Shown in pieces: positions 1-9,277 of a stretch of DNA of 64,000 nucleotides. Position 1 is the stretch's first letter. Each line of letters starts with the position of its first letter. The stretch is from contig JADJVA010000020.1 in the NCBI GenBank assembly GCA_016716765.1, positions 1,364,001-1,428,000 of the forward strand, read 5' to 3'. The notes below the pieces were generated by a model. That model was not told the DNA's origin. It saw only the letters and a program-made list of their open reading frames with translations, and made no database searches. This DNA is from Bdellovibrionales bacterium (GTDB taxonomy: Bacteria > Bdellovibrionota > Bdellovibrionia > Bdellovibrionales > UBA1609). The position numbers were made by a program, and so were the translations under genes.

Positions 1-37
1 AGGGCCAATTCATTCTGAATTGGCCCTTCCTTTTTTT
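1..37 (+). terminator. Rho-independent terminator of a gene upstream of the window
   Basis: A perfect 11-bp stem (AGGGCCAATTC pairing with GAATTGGCCCT) with a 5-nt loop is followed by TCC and seven Ts. This is a classic intrinsic terminator for plus-strand transcription entering from the left. It insulates truA from the gene upstream. Confidence 0.85.
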
Positions 38-107
38 ATGAAAGCATGATGAATAGTATTCGCTGGATTCCAAGCAAGGATCCAAATATTCCAAGGAGTT
101 CCGAAGA

Positions 108-914
108 ATGTGTCCGGAAGTGAGCGCCGATCTTGGACCACCGTACAGAATTCGGCTTCTGATTTCTTATGATGGAACTGATTTTGGCGGCTGGCAAAAG
201 CAACCAAGAGGAAAACCAACAATACAAGGTGCTCTCGAGGAAGTTTTCACTCAACTTTTTGATGAACCTATAAAAGTGATTGGATCTGGGCGGACAGATT
301 CTGGAGTTCATGCGATAGGACAGGTTGCGCACCTCGTTACCACAAAAAACCCAAAACGCTACAAACTCTTGAGAGCTGCAAACAGCCTTCTTCCTTCAGG
401 GATTGTCATTCGCCGGGCTTGGGAGGCCCCTAGAGAATTTCATGCGATGGCTTCGGCAACTCATAAGACCTACCGCTATTGGATCCTCAACCGGCCTTTT
501 CCTTCGGCCCTGCGCGGTCGTTACGTCAGCTGGTTCCCAAGACCCCTTCATCTGGAATACCTTCAAACCTGTGCACGGTTTATTCAGGGCACCCATGATT
601 TTGCCAGCTTTCAAACTACGGGCTCGGATATCACAGAAACTGTGCGGCATATCAGAAGGGCACAATGGGGATCTAAAGGACCAGAATTACTCTATTTTTC
701 AGTAACTGGAGAGGGTTTTCTCAAGCAGATGGTCAGGAACCTTGTGGGGACCATGACAGACCTCTTTTATGCCGGTAGACCAGCATCAGACATGAAGTCA
801 ATTCTAGAACTAAGGGACCGCCGGATGGCTTTGGGGACGGCGCAACCAGAAGGACTTCGCCTTTGCCAGGTCTTCTATCCGCCGGACCTTGACAACAAGT
901 GCCGAACCCTTTAA
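108..914 (+). CDS. truA: tRNA pseudouridine(38-40) synthase TruA
   Basis: TruA converts uridines 38-40 of the tRNA anticodon arm to pseudouridine in the cytoplasm. The 268-aa length is normal for the family. The N-terminal segment LLISYDGTDFGGWQ and the catalytic motif GRTDSGVHA (residues 61-69, nucleophile Asp64) are present, and the C-terminal half keeps FLKQMVRNLVGT. The ATG is preceded by AAGGAG at a 9-nt spacing. It is followed after 62 bp by rplM-rpsI, an order seen in many bacteria, so the three are probably cotranscribed. The call is firm. Confidence 0.97.
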   Translation: MCPEVSADLGPPYRIRLLISYDGTDFGGWQKQPRGKPTIQGALEEVFTQLFDEPIKVIGSGRTDSGVHAIGQVAHLVTTKNPKRYKLLRAANSLLPSGIVIRRAWEAPREFHAMASATHKTYRYWILNRPFPSALRGRYVSWFPRPLHLEYLQTCARFIQGTHDFASFQTTGSDITETVRHIRRAQWGSKGPELLYFSVTGEGFLKQMVRNLVGTMTDLFYAGRPASDMKSILELRDRRMALGTAQPEGLRLCQVFYPPDLDNKCRTL

Positions 915-976
915 AACCAGCGATCTTACTCTATCAAAGAAACTAGACAGCTAATCGGAAAATGAGGATATAAAGA

Positions 977-1411
977 ATGAAAACCTGGAACGCAAAGACA
1001 GGTGAGGTCGATCGAAATTGGTGGGTCATTGATGCTACTGATGCAACCCTTGGCCGCCTGGCAACCCAAGTTGCTGGCTTACTCAAAGGTAAGCATAAAC
1101 CCCAATTCACACCTCACGTAGATACAGGGGATTTTGTGGTCGTTCTGAACACCGATAAAATCAAAATGTCGGGCAATAAGATGGACGCAAAAAAATATTT
1201 TACGCGCTCCCGATATTTTGGTTCGATTCGGGAAAAAACAGCCAAGCAATGGATGGAAAAAGATTCTACTCACATTGTTCGTGAGGCTGTTAAAGGAATG
1301 TTGCCTAAGAATAAGCTTTCGAGCCGCGTGATCTTGAAATTGAAGATGTATAAAAGCGGAGAACATCCTCATTCAGCCCAGAAACCAACCGCCTTTTCAT
1401 TAATTAAGTAA
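977..1411 (+). CDS. rplM: 50S ribosomal protein L13
   Basis: This is a large-subunit ribosomal protein that binds 23S rRNA early in assembly. The 144-aa length is typical. The start MKTWNAKTGEVDRNWWVIDA, the segment LGRLATQVAGLLKGKHKP and GMLPKNKLSSRVILKLKMY are characteristic of L13. GAGG lies upstream of the ATG. rpsI follows after 15 bp, the usual L13-S9 pair, so the two are almost certainly one transcript. Confidence 0.98.
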   Translation: MKTWNAKTGEVDRNWWVIDATDATLGRLATQVAGLLKGKHKPQFTPHVDTGDFVVVLNTDKIKMSGNKMDAKKYFTRSRYFGSIREKTAKQWMEKDSTHIVREAVKGMLPKNKLSSRVILKLKMYKSGEHPHSAQKPTAFSLIK

Positions 1412-1426
1412 TGGAGCGACATTAGA

Positions 1427-1822
1427 ATGGCTAACGACAAAGTTTTTTATGCAACAGGTAGAAGAAAAACGAGCGCGGCTCGTGTTTTCCTCAAGCCTGG
1501 AACCGGTAAGATCACAATCAATGGAAAATTGGCCAATGAGTATTTAACGACGGCTTCAGGCAAGGCTGCCATTCAAGTCCCATTCAGTACAACTGATACG
1601 AGTGGAAGATTTGATGCTTTCGTTACAGTTAAGGGAGGCGGTCCTACGGGGCAGTCCGAGGCCATTCGTCACGGACTCTCAAGAGCTCTTCTCGTTGCCG
1701 ATGAAGCCTTGCGCGGTGTTTTGAAAAAAGCGGGTCTTCTCACCCGAGACTCTCGTAAGGTTGAACGGAAGAAATACGGTTTGCACGGAGCAAGACGTCG
1801 TCCTCAATACTCCAAGCGCTAA
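1427..1822 (+). CDS. rpsI: 30S ribosomal protein S9
   Basis: S9 sits in the small-subunit head, and its C-terminal tail reaches the P-site tRNA. The 131-aa protein has the family features: YATGRRKTSAARVFLKPGTG near the N-terminus, VKGGGPTGQSEAIRHGLSRA in the middle and the invariant tail RRRPQYSKR. It is the last gene of truA-rplM-rpsI, and a hairpin with a T-rich tail follows about 57 bp after the stop. Confidence 0.98.
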   Translation: MANDKVFYATGRRKTSAARVFLKPGTGKITINGKLANEYLTTASGKAAIQVPFSTTDTSGRFDAFVTVKGGGPTGQSEAIRHGLSRALLVADEALRGVLKKAGLLTRDSRKVERKKYGLHGARRRPQYSKR

Positions 1823-1879
1823 GACTGAGTTTCTCTTGGCTTTCTCTGGAGTCATTTGAACCTGTACTCAATGAAATCA

Positions 1880-1916
1880 TCTGCTGGTTATTTTGTGCCA
1901 GCAGAGCTTTTTCTTA
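1880..1916 (+). terminator. Probable intrinsic terminator after rpsI
   Basis: An 8-bp stem (TCTGCTGG with CCAGCAGA) around a 10-nt loop is followed by GCTTTTTCTT on the plus strand. It fits the end of the truA-rplM-rpsI transcript. The minus-strand side has no T-run, so it probably does not serve the converging peptidase gene. Confidence 0.65.
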
Positions 1917-1929
1917 TTCTAAAATTTGT

Positions 1930-2937
1930 TTATCCTTCATCTAGAATATAATTGATCGGATCAACAGGAACTCCATGAACTCGGACTTCGTAATGACAAT
2001 GAGGTCCAGAGGATCGACCTGTGGAACCTATCGCTGAGATGATGTCACGACGCTTTACTTTTTGTCCTGCCTCCACAAAAATTTGGGAATTGTGAGCAAA
2101 ACGGGTGACAACGCCATAACCGTGGTCAATAGAAACGAGTTTTCCATAGCCAGATTCGTAACCCACAAATGAAACCACCCCATCAGCTGGCGCAACAATG
2201 GAAGTTCCAGGGGGACCAGCAATATCAAGCCCTGCATGCATGACGGGCTTCCCCGTAAATGGATCGATCCGATAGCCAAACCGGGATGTGAACCAACCGG
2301 AAGCTGGTTTTATACTTGGAGTCGCGTTTAAGAGACTTTGTCTCTCAGAAAGAGATTCCCATAACTGTAGTACTCCCAGCTCGCGAAGTTGAGTCTCCTT
2401 AACCGCTCGGTCAATTCGAATGGAAAGTTTGGCGTAATCCTTTTGATTAAGTGCTGTCATTTCCCCGCCCGATTCGTCGAGAGGCGGCTTGTCCATAAAT
2501 ATCGAATCCTTCACCAAAAACTCTGAGGCCGGCCCACGATCCTGAACGGCTTCATTGTATTCAGACACAGACTGCCCGGGCTTGGGTTCAGACCCGACAG
2601 CCAATTTAACTGTTCTGTCTTCATCCTCAATACTGGTAATCAGCCGAAGTTTGGTAGAGTAACTCTTCACTCGTTCCAGACTATTCTCCAATGATCCAAT
2701 TTTACTCTCTACAATCTGGAACTGCCGTTTTATTTGAACATTTTCTGCCCTCAGAATCTTATTTTCTCCAGCTTCAAGAAGCAAACCAACATAGTCCACC
2801 GTGGCCGCTCCAAAAGTGACCATCAGCACTCCGCACAAAAAAACAATCGCCTTCAGCCAAGCCGCAGAGATTGTGATTGATTGAGTTCGACCCCGGCGGT
2901 TACTCGTTAAAAGTATTGTGAATGATTTCTTTTCCAT
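1930..2937 (-). CDS. M23 (LytM-type) metallopeptidase, membrane-anchored
   Basis: A probable zinc endopeptidase or amidase activator acting on peptidoglycan in the periplasm. The 335-aa protein has a cytoplasmic basic start, one transmembrane segment at about 28-50, a predicted coiled coil at about 55-95, a variable linker and a C-terminal LytM domain. Zinc ligands are visible: His234 and Asp238 in HAGLD, and His313/His315 in GPHCHYEV. The intact ligands suggest an active enzyme rather than an EnvC/NlpD-like activator, although the coiled-coil layout recalls those. It has its own promoter candidate and probably forms a single-gene unit. The physiological substrate is unknown. Confidence 0.9.
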   Translation of the reverse strand: MEKKSFTILLTSNRRGRTQSITISAAWLKAIVFLCGVLMVTFGAATVDYVGLLLEAGENKILRAENVQIKRQFQIVESKIGSLENSLERVKSYSTKLRLITSIEDEDRTVKLAVGSEPKPGQSVSEYNEAVQDRGPASEFLVKDSIFMDKPPLDESGGEMTALNQKDYAKLSIRIDRAVKETQLRELGVLQLWESLSERQSLLNATPSIKPASGWFTSRFGYRIDPFTGKPVMHAGLDIAGPPGTSIVAPADGVVSFVGYESGYGKLVSIDHGYGVVTRFAHNSQIFVEAGQKVKRRDIISAIGSTGRSSGPHCHYEVRVHGVPVDPINYILDEG

Positions 2938-3019
2938 TCCTTGACCTTCAAGTAGAGATTAAAATTTCGCCATGACACCAATTTCCCTCGTGCCAGGTCG
3001 ATATGAGAGGATTGACCTG

Positions 3020-3048
3020 ACTGTAGAAAAACTAGCTTTACGCGTCAA
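3020..3048 (-). promoter_or_regulatory. Sigma70-type promoter for the M23 peptidase gene
   Basis: On the minus strand TTGACG (-35) and TACAGT (-10) are separated by exactly 17 bp. The -10 lies about 80 bp upstream of the peptidase start. The match is five of six for the -35 and four of six for the -10. This is consensus matching only. Confidence 0.45.
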
Positions 3049-3131
3049 TGAATAAGTCAAGATTTCAGTATTTCCAAAGGCTTCTGCAAGGTTTTGAATG
3101 AATCTAAATTTTCCACTGCTTTAAATCCCTC

Positions 3132-3863
3132 TCACTGTCGCGTCCGTATGAATATGACAGAAACATTGTCATCGCCACCAGCTGATTTCGCCTTTTCAAT
3201 GCATCGCGATACGACCTCGGAGGGATCATTCTTCTGACATAGCTCATTGATGCGAAGGTCAGGAACCAAACCTGAGAGACCGTCCGAACAGAGTAAATAA
3301 AATTCTCCGGGATGAAAATCTCTGACCACAACATCTGCTACCACGTCATTTTCATATCCTACGCTGCGTGTAATGACGTTGCGACCAATCACATGAGGTG
3401 CATCATTCTCGTTTATCACTCCTGCCTTAATCTGTTCGTTGATCAGGGAATGATCCTCCGTCAATTGCCAAAGAAATGGATCCCGATAGATGTAAGCCCT
3501 CGAATCTCCAACATTTCCAATATAGATTTTGTCATTGTACCCCCAAAGTAACACCATCGTTGTTCCCATTCCCATAAGCTCAGGATTTTCGCGAGTGCTT
3601 TTGCTATGAATTCGTGCGCTAGAAGCTCGAAAGGCTTCAGCAATCACTTCTCTCGGATTAATTCTGCCCTTTGCCTGCAACCGACTACGAATAACTTCCT
3701 GAACGGTTTCCACAGCCAAAGCGGAGGCCACTTCTCCCCCTTTATGACCGCCCATGCCGTCGGCCACAATGAAAAGATGAAGCTCAGGATCGACCAAGAT
3801 AGTGTCTTGGTTTATTTCTCTCTTTAGGCCGACATCGGTCTTTGCCCATACATCGAATTCCAT
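3132..3863 (-). CDS. PP2C-family protein serine/threonine phosphatase
   Basis: A bacterial PppA/PrpC/Stp-type phosphatase that removes phosphate from Ser/Thr in the cytoplasm using two metal ions. The 243-aa length matches the single-domain family. Metal-binding motifs are all present: NQD at 18-20, ADGMGGH at 34-40, SDGL at 193-196 and GGDDN at 229-233. No Ser/Thr kinase lies in the window, so its partner is elsewhere. AGGA sits 8-11 nt before the ATG. It is divergent from the TonB-like gene and separated from the peptidase gene by 194 bp that includes a promoter candidate. Confidence 0.93.
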   Translation of the reverse strand: MEFDVWAKTDVGLKREINQDTILVDPELHLFIVADGMGGHKGGEVASALAVETVQEVIRSRLQAKGRINPREVIAEAFRASSARIHSKSTRENPELMGMGTTMVLLWGYNDKIYIGNVGDSRAYIYRDPFLWQLTEDHSLINEQIKAGVINENDAPHVIGRNVITRSVGYENDVVADVVVRDFHPGEFYLLCSDGLSGLVPDLRINELCQKNDPSEVVSRCIEKAKSAGGDDNVSVIFIRTRQ

Positions 3864-4005
3864 CCCCTTATCCTACGTTACCGAACTAACTCGACCAAGT
3901 GATTTTCAGCTTTTCAATCTCAGAAACCCGATCTCAATTTAACGGCCACCCTCTTTGTGCCTCAATTTTTGGGGATTCCTATCCGATACCCCTTAGCGAG
4001 GATGT

Positions 4006-4953
4006 ATGGCCGGTAAACTCCGCAAGTCTTTGATTGCATTTATACTCTGCTCATTTCTTTTGCACCTCTTCCTTTGGGAAGGATTAAATCTCTTTCGCTC
4101 TCAAAAAAACGAATCTCACCAAGCTAAAGTCGAGGTTGTCATCATTGATAAACCAGAACAAAAACCCAGGGCCCCTACAAAAGATAGCCTTTCGCAACAA
4201 ATCGTTGAACAGAATAAGCAGCCACTCAATGACGAGCTTCCTGACCAAGCCCGATTTTTGAGCCAACACAATCAAAGGGTTCAAGAGGAAACACGGGCGC
4301 AGGCAACCGGCAAATTCACAAATTTGGCACAGCCGGGAACGCCCCAACCAGGTGATACAGACGGAGAGAAACGAGAAGAAATCACCAAAAACCAAAAGAG
4401 ACCGAAGGGTGGCCATCTCCCAGACCTTTCTGCCCTCAAGCCAGACTTTAGCCTCACTCCAGATCTCAGGGTGACCCCACCCGAATTGCCCGCCGGACGC
4501 CCCAGTCAAACGGACGACTACCTGAAGGATACAAAGGTTGGCATCCAAACCCTCCTGAGCACTAAGGAATTTGTTTATTATTCCTACTATAATCGAATCA
4601 AAGAGAAAATCCGGCAACACTGGGAGCCCACGATTCGGGAAAACGTGAGAATGGCCATTCGACGGGGACGTTCGATTGCTTCGACCCGGGATCGAGTGAC
4701 ACGAGTTCTCATCACCCTGGACAAAGACGGGACTTTGCTCCAGGTTCAAGTCCTAGGAGAAAGTGGTATCGTAGAACTCGATGAAGCCGCTGTTCAGGCT
4801 TTTAAGGAGGCGGCACCCTTTCCTAATCCTCCCCAAGGAATGGTCGAACAGGACGGCTACATCAGGATTCGATGGGATTTTATTTTGGAGGCTAGCTTTA
4901 ACTATCGTCTTCAACATGAATTGGAAGAGCTCAAAGAAGAGGACCTTGCGTGA
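4006..4953 (+). CDS. TonB-family C-terminal domain protein
   Basis: A 315-aa protein with a short basic N-terminus, one transmembrane anchor (about residues 9-30), a long Gln/Pro/Lys-rich periplasmic linker (about 40-180) and a C-terminal TonB-like domain (about 190-305). That domain contains the family-like run of a charged helix, VTRVLITLDKDGTL, then LDEAAVQAFKEAAPFPNPP. TonB proteins pass proton-motive energy to outer-membrane receptors, but no ExbB/ExbD or receptor genes are nearby. The substrate is therefore unknown and a structural envelope role is possible. Its stop overlaps the start of the next gene (GTGA), implying coupled translation. Confidence 0.8.
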   Translation: MAGKLRKSLIAFILCSFLLHLFLWEGLNLFRSQKNESHQAKVEVVIIDKPEQKPRAPTKDSLSQQIVEQNKQPLNDELPDQARFLSQHNQRVQEETRAQATGKFTNLAQPGTPQPGDTDGEKREEITKNQKRPKGGHLPDLSALKPDFSLTPDLRVTPPELPAGRPSQTDDYLKDTKVGIQTLLSTKEFVYYSYYNRIKEKIRQHWEPTIRENVRMAIRRGRSIASTRDRVTRVLITLDKDGTLLQVQVLGESGIVELDEAAVQAFKEAAPFPNPPQGMVEQDGYIRIRWDFILEASFNYRLQHELEELKEEDLA

Positions 4954-5537
4954 ACGTCTTATTGCTTGCAGGAGATAGTAACAGCTTTGATAGATCTCCC
5001 ACCCAAGCTCTGTTACAAATCCAAGGACAATACCTCATCGACCGCCAAATAAGAGCACTTAAGCAATGTGGATTTAATGTCTTGGTGGTACTTAACCAAG
5101 GAGACTGCGAAAATATTCTCCGACAATCAAAGGAAATTGCTTCCTCCGAACTTGTCTTCGACCCAAACCCGGATTCAGATTTTTTCTCCCTCTTGATTTC
5201 CGGGTGCCACGCGGTCAGTGAAAGATGCTTCGTCTTGCCTCTCCATACAATGAGCCCATCAAGGGAGGTCTATTCCCGTCTTGAGCGACACTTCTTTACA
5301 AATTCCGACAGTTTTCGGTGCCACCTTATCCGACCCTTCGCCCCCGTTCGAGGAGAAATGGTTCCTCGATTTCCCTTTTTATTGACCAGGCAAGGGATTT
5401 CACTTTTTCGCTATGAGCGAAAATTCACAAGTCTTGATGATCGCCGCATCGTGTGGTCACCCGTTCCTATATTATCTGAAGAGATGATCGGCATTTTAGA
5501 GATCCATCAACAAACAGTATCTGAGGTTCTTGCCTAA
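4950..5537 (+). CDS. Nucleotidyltransferase-like (MobA-type fold) protein
   Basis: A 195-aa protein starting with GTG inside the stop of the TonB-like gene. The N-terminus MNVLLLAGDSNSF and the following layout (a helix with IQGQYLIDRQIRALKQCGF) resemble the MobA/IspD sugar- or nucleotide-transferase fold. However, the usual glycine-rich loop (LAGGxSxRMG) is degraded: the second Gly is Asp and the Arg-Met is missing. It may bind nucleotide weakly or be a non-catalytic relative. Function is not assignable; coupling to the TonB-like gene is the only context. Confidence 0.6.
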   Translation: MNVLLLAGDSNSFDRSPTQALLQIQGQYLIDRQIRALKQCGFNVLVVLNQGDCENILRQSKEIASSELVFDPNPDSDFFSLLISGCHAVSERCFVLPLHTMSPSREVYSRLERHFFTNSDSFRCHLIRPFAPVRGEMVPRFPFLLTRQGISLFRYERKFTSLDDRRIVWSPVPILSEEMIGILEIHQQTVSEVLA

Positions 5538-5654
5538 TTTGAAGTTTTGTCGTTTAGTCCATTGCCGCGAAATAAAATAAATAGGTGGGATCAAACCGAA
5601 TATTGGTCAGAGGCGTAAGCCTGAGCCAACGGTCTGCACTATAAGGAAAGAAAA

Positions 5655-8462
5655 ATGGCAAAAAAAAATATTCCGGCCAAGCCGGACATTGAAATTCTTA
5701 ACTCTATTGCACAACGCGCCCAATATTTGGCAACGCAAATGATCTATATTGCGAATCATCGGGCAAATAAGGAGAAGGGTGATCCTAAAATCGGAGGACA
5801 CGCCGCCGCCAGTGCGAGCTCGCTTCATATTCTAGCTGCGATCCATCTTATCGCCAAATCTGGATTCGATCACATCGCAAATAAGCCCCACGCCTCACCA
5901 ACAGATCATGCTTACAACTATCTTTTGGGACTTCATCTTCATCAAGACAACTCCAGGCTCACACGAGAAGAATCAAACAAGGCCATGAGCAACCTGCGAG
6001 CGTTTCCACATGATAATGAGGAAGTCTTTCAATCCTATCACTCAGCCTACGATCCGGATCGACACAATTTTTTCCCTACTGGTACCGTTGGAATCCCTCC
6101 TGTCCAAGCGGGCTATCTTGCCCTCGCCTATCGCTATGCCAAGGACCACGGGCACCAGGTACCCGAAGCTCATTTTTGGAGCATCATTGGCGACTCTGAG
6201 TTCCGAGAAGGTTCTCTTTTTGAAGCGGTGCCTGATTTCGCAGAAAGGGAGATTGGGAACCTGACCTGGATTCTCGATTACAATCGACAAAGCCTTGATG
6301 GTCATCGGATTACCAACGCGAACATCATGGGAGGGACTGACGACGAACGAATTGCTAAAACCATGGCCGCAAACGGTTGGCACGTTATTCAATTACGACA
6401 CGGTTCAAAGCGCAAAGCTCTGATGAAAAAAGTGGGTGGCGATTCTTTCTGTAAATGGCTCGAAGAAGAGCTTTCAGACTATGGCCTCCAGGTTCTCCTG
6501 CAAATAAAAGACGGCGCTCTCTTGAGAAAAGAACTAGAAAAGAATCATTCTATTTTGCATAAATTTCTTGAAAATGTAACCGATCAGGAATTGTGGATGG
6601 CACTCAGAGACTTGGGCGGGCACGATATTGAGTGCCTGATCGATGCTCTCGAAGAAAGCAAGAAAGAAACTCGACGGCCCACCATTATCATTGCTCATAC
6701 ATTGAAGGGCTGGGGTCTAAAAATGGCCGCAACCCCAGGCAACCATTCTGCGCTTCCCGATGCTGACGAAATTGAATCGCTCAAGAAGGCAACCGGCATT
6801 TTAACCAGCGATCCATTCTCCCCGTTTCCTGACAACTCTCCCGAAGAGAAATTCCTGAAAGCCCGAGGAGATCAGCTTTACAATGAAATTCTAGAGCAAG
6901 AAAAACTCAAGGAATCCAATATTGCTTTGTTTCAATCACTGGGTGAGAAACTTGGCGAAGTTCCAGAAACCATGGATATCAATTTAAAATTAGCATCCTA
7001 TCCTCACACTCAGTGGATGCTGGGCCAATTAACTGCGAAGTTAACTCGAATAGCAAACACTCCTCTTGATGAGCAAGCTCTTCAGAAAAAGCAAAAAGCT
7101 CTGGGTCCCGCTGAGCGCTCTTTTAAAATAGCGAGTGAAATGCTCGTCTCAATGGCTCCCGATGTGGGAACAAGTACGAACCTGAATCCAGCTATGGACG
7201 GACATATATTTGGAGTCCAAGTCGAAAGTGATTATGAGGCTTCCGTTGGAGTAAAGGATTCCAAATTGCCCGATCTCATTCCTGGCGAAGAGCCTGACGA
7301 CCGTTATTTGAGATTTGAAATCGCCGAAGCTAACGTCATGTCTTGCATGGGATCATTTGGAAAGATTCGCGACTTTCTGGGCATCCCTCTTCTACCCCTG
7401 ATGACCGTCTATGATTTTTTTATTAAACGCGCTCATGATCAGTACTTTTATGACCAATACTGGAAATCCAGTTTTATCCTTTGTGGGACTCCATCGGGAG
7501 TAACTCTTTCTCCTGAAGGGGCTCAGCATGGTTGGAAATCGGATCTGCAAATCCCTAATCAAATTACCTGGGAACCCTTTTTCTGCCAGGAATTGGATTG
7601 GATTCTCTGCGATGCTATTAAGCGGCACCTCACTTTTGATAACAAGAATCGCTCTGGAGTTGTTATTCGTGGCGTTACTCGAGGCGTCGAACAGAAGGAT
7701 CTCTTGCGGCTTTTGCGAAACCAGAGACGCTTTAAAGTCGGCCTAAATGAAGATGTTTTACTTACACCAAATGACATTGATTCTCCAGGAACCACTCCTG
7801 AGGGACTCGTGGAGTGCCAGTCCGATGAACAAATCCTTGCCACTGTTCGCCGCGAAGTTTTGGCGGGCGGCTATTCACTGATCGATTACAGTGGATATGC
7901 GGGCTACGAGCCTGGAGACAATGTCGTTAATATCTTTGCAATGGGTTCACTTGGCACCGAGGCCATTCAAGCTTCACAACAGCTTCTAAAAATAGGCATT
8001 TTTGCAAATGTGATCATGGTTACGAGTCCAGATCTCCTTGTAGGAAACTTGGGCTTTGAAACAAACTACTGTCATCTAAAAGAATATTTGCGAATCAACA
8101 GCAACCTGCATCTTGTCCCGATGATCAATGGTTCGGCCACTCGCTCTGATGTCACAACACTGGCTGGACGGCGCATTCCTATTGTCAGCGTCCACGACGG
8201 GGAGCCAGGCCTATTGGATAATATTGGTTCTATCGTTGGGGTTAAACAAGAAGCTCTCGCGGTCAGAAAGCATTCACGATGTGGCCGACCCGCTGACATC
8301 TATGCCTATCACGGAATTGACGCCGCATCTGTCATTAAAGCTTGTGGAAAAGTGCTGGCAGAAACAGCCCTGGAACACATCGAACTCAGTTCATATCTCG
8401 TGGAGGATGTAGGGAGAGCACAACCCGCAGTAAAACACTGGCGTGAATTGTGGCCAACATAA
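5655..8462 (+). CDS. aceE: Homodimeric-type pyruvate dehydrogenase E1-like thiamine-diphosphate enzyme
   Basis: A 935-aa protein of the AceE/transketolase superfamily, slightly longer than the approximately 890-aa enterobacterial E1. The ThDP/Mg motif is visible as IGDSEFREG followed about 30 residues later by LDYNRQSLDG, as in AceE. Other AceE-like features are GGHAAASASSLHIL near the N-terminus, HTLKGWGLKMAATPGNHSALP in the first half and IAEANVMSCMGSFG in the pyrimidine domain. AceE decarboxylates pyruvate and acetylates the lipoyl group of E2. No E2 or E3 gene is here, so the 2-oxoacid and partner remain inferred. GGAAAG precedes the ATG. It overlaps the next gene. Confidence 0.85.
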   Translation: MAKKNIPAKPDIEILNSIAQRAQYLATQMIYIANHRANKEKGDPKIGGHAAASASSLHILAAIHLIAKSGFDHIANKPHASPTDHAYNYLLGLHLHQDNSRLTREESNKAMSNLRAFPHDNEEVFQSYHSAYDPDRHNFFPTGTVGIPPVQAGYLALAYRYAKDHGHQVPEAHFWSIIGDSEFREGSLFEAVPDFAEREIGNLTWILDYNRQSLDGHRITNANIMGGTDDERIAKTMAANGWHVIQLRHGSKRKALMKKVGGDSFCKWLEEELSDYGLQVLLQIKDGALLRKELEKNHSILHKFLENVTDQELWMALRDLGGHDIECLIDALEESKKETRRPTIIIAHTLKGWGLKMAATPGNHSALPDADEIESLKKATGILTSDPFSPFPDNSPEEKFLKARGDQLYNEILEQEKLKESNIALFQSLGEKLGEVPETMDINLKLASYPHTQWMLGQLTAKLTRIANTPLDEQALQKKQKALGPAERSFKIASEMLVSMAPDVGTSTNLNPAMDGHIFGVQVESDYEASVGVKDSKLPDLIPGEEPDDRYLRFEIAEANVMSCMGSFGKIRDFLGIPLLPLMTVYDFFIKRAHDQYFYDQYWKSSFILCGTPSGVTLSPEGAQHGWKSDLQIPNQITWEPFFCQELDWILCDAIKRHLTFDNKNRSGVVIRGVTRGVEQKDLLRLLRNQRRFKVGLNEDVLLTPNDIDSPGTTPEGLVECQSDEQILATVRREVLAGGYSLIDYSGYAGYEPGDNVVNIFAMGSLGTEAIQASQQLLKIGIFANVIMVTSPDLLVGNLGFETNYCHLKEYLRINSNLHLVPMINGSATRSDVTTLAGRRIPIVSVHDGEPGLLDNIGSIVGVKQEALAVRKHSRCGRPADIYAYHGIDAASVIKACGKVLAETALEHIELSSYLVEDVGRAQPAVKHWRELWPT

Positions 8463-9277
8463 ACAATCCAGACATGAAAAATCCCGAAGAACCACTTCCC
8501 TATTCAGGATTTCGGCGAAGAGCCCCCCAAAAAAAATACGAGGAGGTCATCGTCTTCGTTCACCATTTTGGTGGCTCTCCGATCGCGTTGGCCCGACATC
8601 TCCTTTTAGCAAATGAAATGGGGTTTGATGCGGTTGCTTTTCAACTCAAGTTTAACCGAATCCGTCTTATGCAATTTCCGCCACTCACTCGAAATTTTCG
8701 ATTTGGAGCCCCAGAAGTTTGGGCCGAGCAAATTTCAGATATCTTAGCCTCTATCCCCGAGCGCAAAGTTCTTTTTACTCTCTCAAGCCCTGGTTCGGGA
8801 GCTCTTCTCTCTATCGCTCGGCGAAATCCCCAGGACATCATTGGATGGATATGTGACGGCGGACCTTTTGCGCAAATACAAAGATGTCTCTGGAATCTCT
8901 TCACTCATGAATACACGGTGACAAATCCAATAACTCGAATAGCTAAAACCAGGTTTGCCGTCCAATTGCTTGGAGGAAGGCGCTATAAAAAAACATGCGA
9001 CGATGCCCTTTCACAGCTCCCACCTCGATTTCCAATTCTGAGCATTCGCGCCTGGGAGGACAAATTAGTCCCCATGCAAGCCATTGAGGAGTTTTTCGCG
9101 GGAGCCAATCATTTGCAGCTCGAGGTCTTTAGCATTCCTGAAGTCGGCCATCTACAAGGGCTGAGTCGATCACCAAAGGAATATAAGCTAAGAGTGCAAA
9201 AATTCCTCCAAGGGATTTCCACCCCGGCAAGTCGACCAAAAAGCGAATCCACTGGTCCACGAGAGAGTTCTCAATGA
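8450..9277 (+). CDS. Alpha/beta-hydrolase-fold protein
   Basis: A 275-aa protein whose GTG start lies inside the 3' end of the aceE-like gene; an ATG at 8474 is an alternative. The fold is suggested by VIVFVHHFGGSP (oxyanion region), a serine-rich turn LSSPGSGALLSI where a nucleophile elbow is expected, WEDKLVP for the acid and VGHLQGL for the final His. The nucleophile motif is not a clean GxSxG, so activity is uncertain. It overlaps the downstream phosphatase by ATGA, so the three genes are probably translated from one mRNA. The substrate is unknown. Confidence 0.65.
   Translation: MANINNPDMKNPEEPLPYSGFRRRAPQKKYEEVIVFVHHFGGSPIALARHLLLANEMGFDAVAFQLKFNRIRLMQFPPLTRNFRFGAPEVWAEQISDILASIPERKVLFTLSSPGSGALLSIARRNPQDIIGWICDGGPFAQIQRCLWNLFTHEYTVTNPITRIAKTRFAVQLLGGRRYKKTCDDALSQLPPRFPILSIRAWEDKLVPMQAIEEFFAGANHLQLEVFSIPEVGHLQGLSRSPKEYKLRVQKFLQGISTPASRPKSESTGPRESSQ

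Noticed and set aside
4084..4749. 221-residue minus-strand frame inside the TonB-like gene
   Set aside because: It lies wholly within a recognisable gene on the other strand and has no family resemblance.
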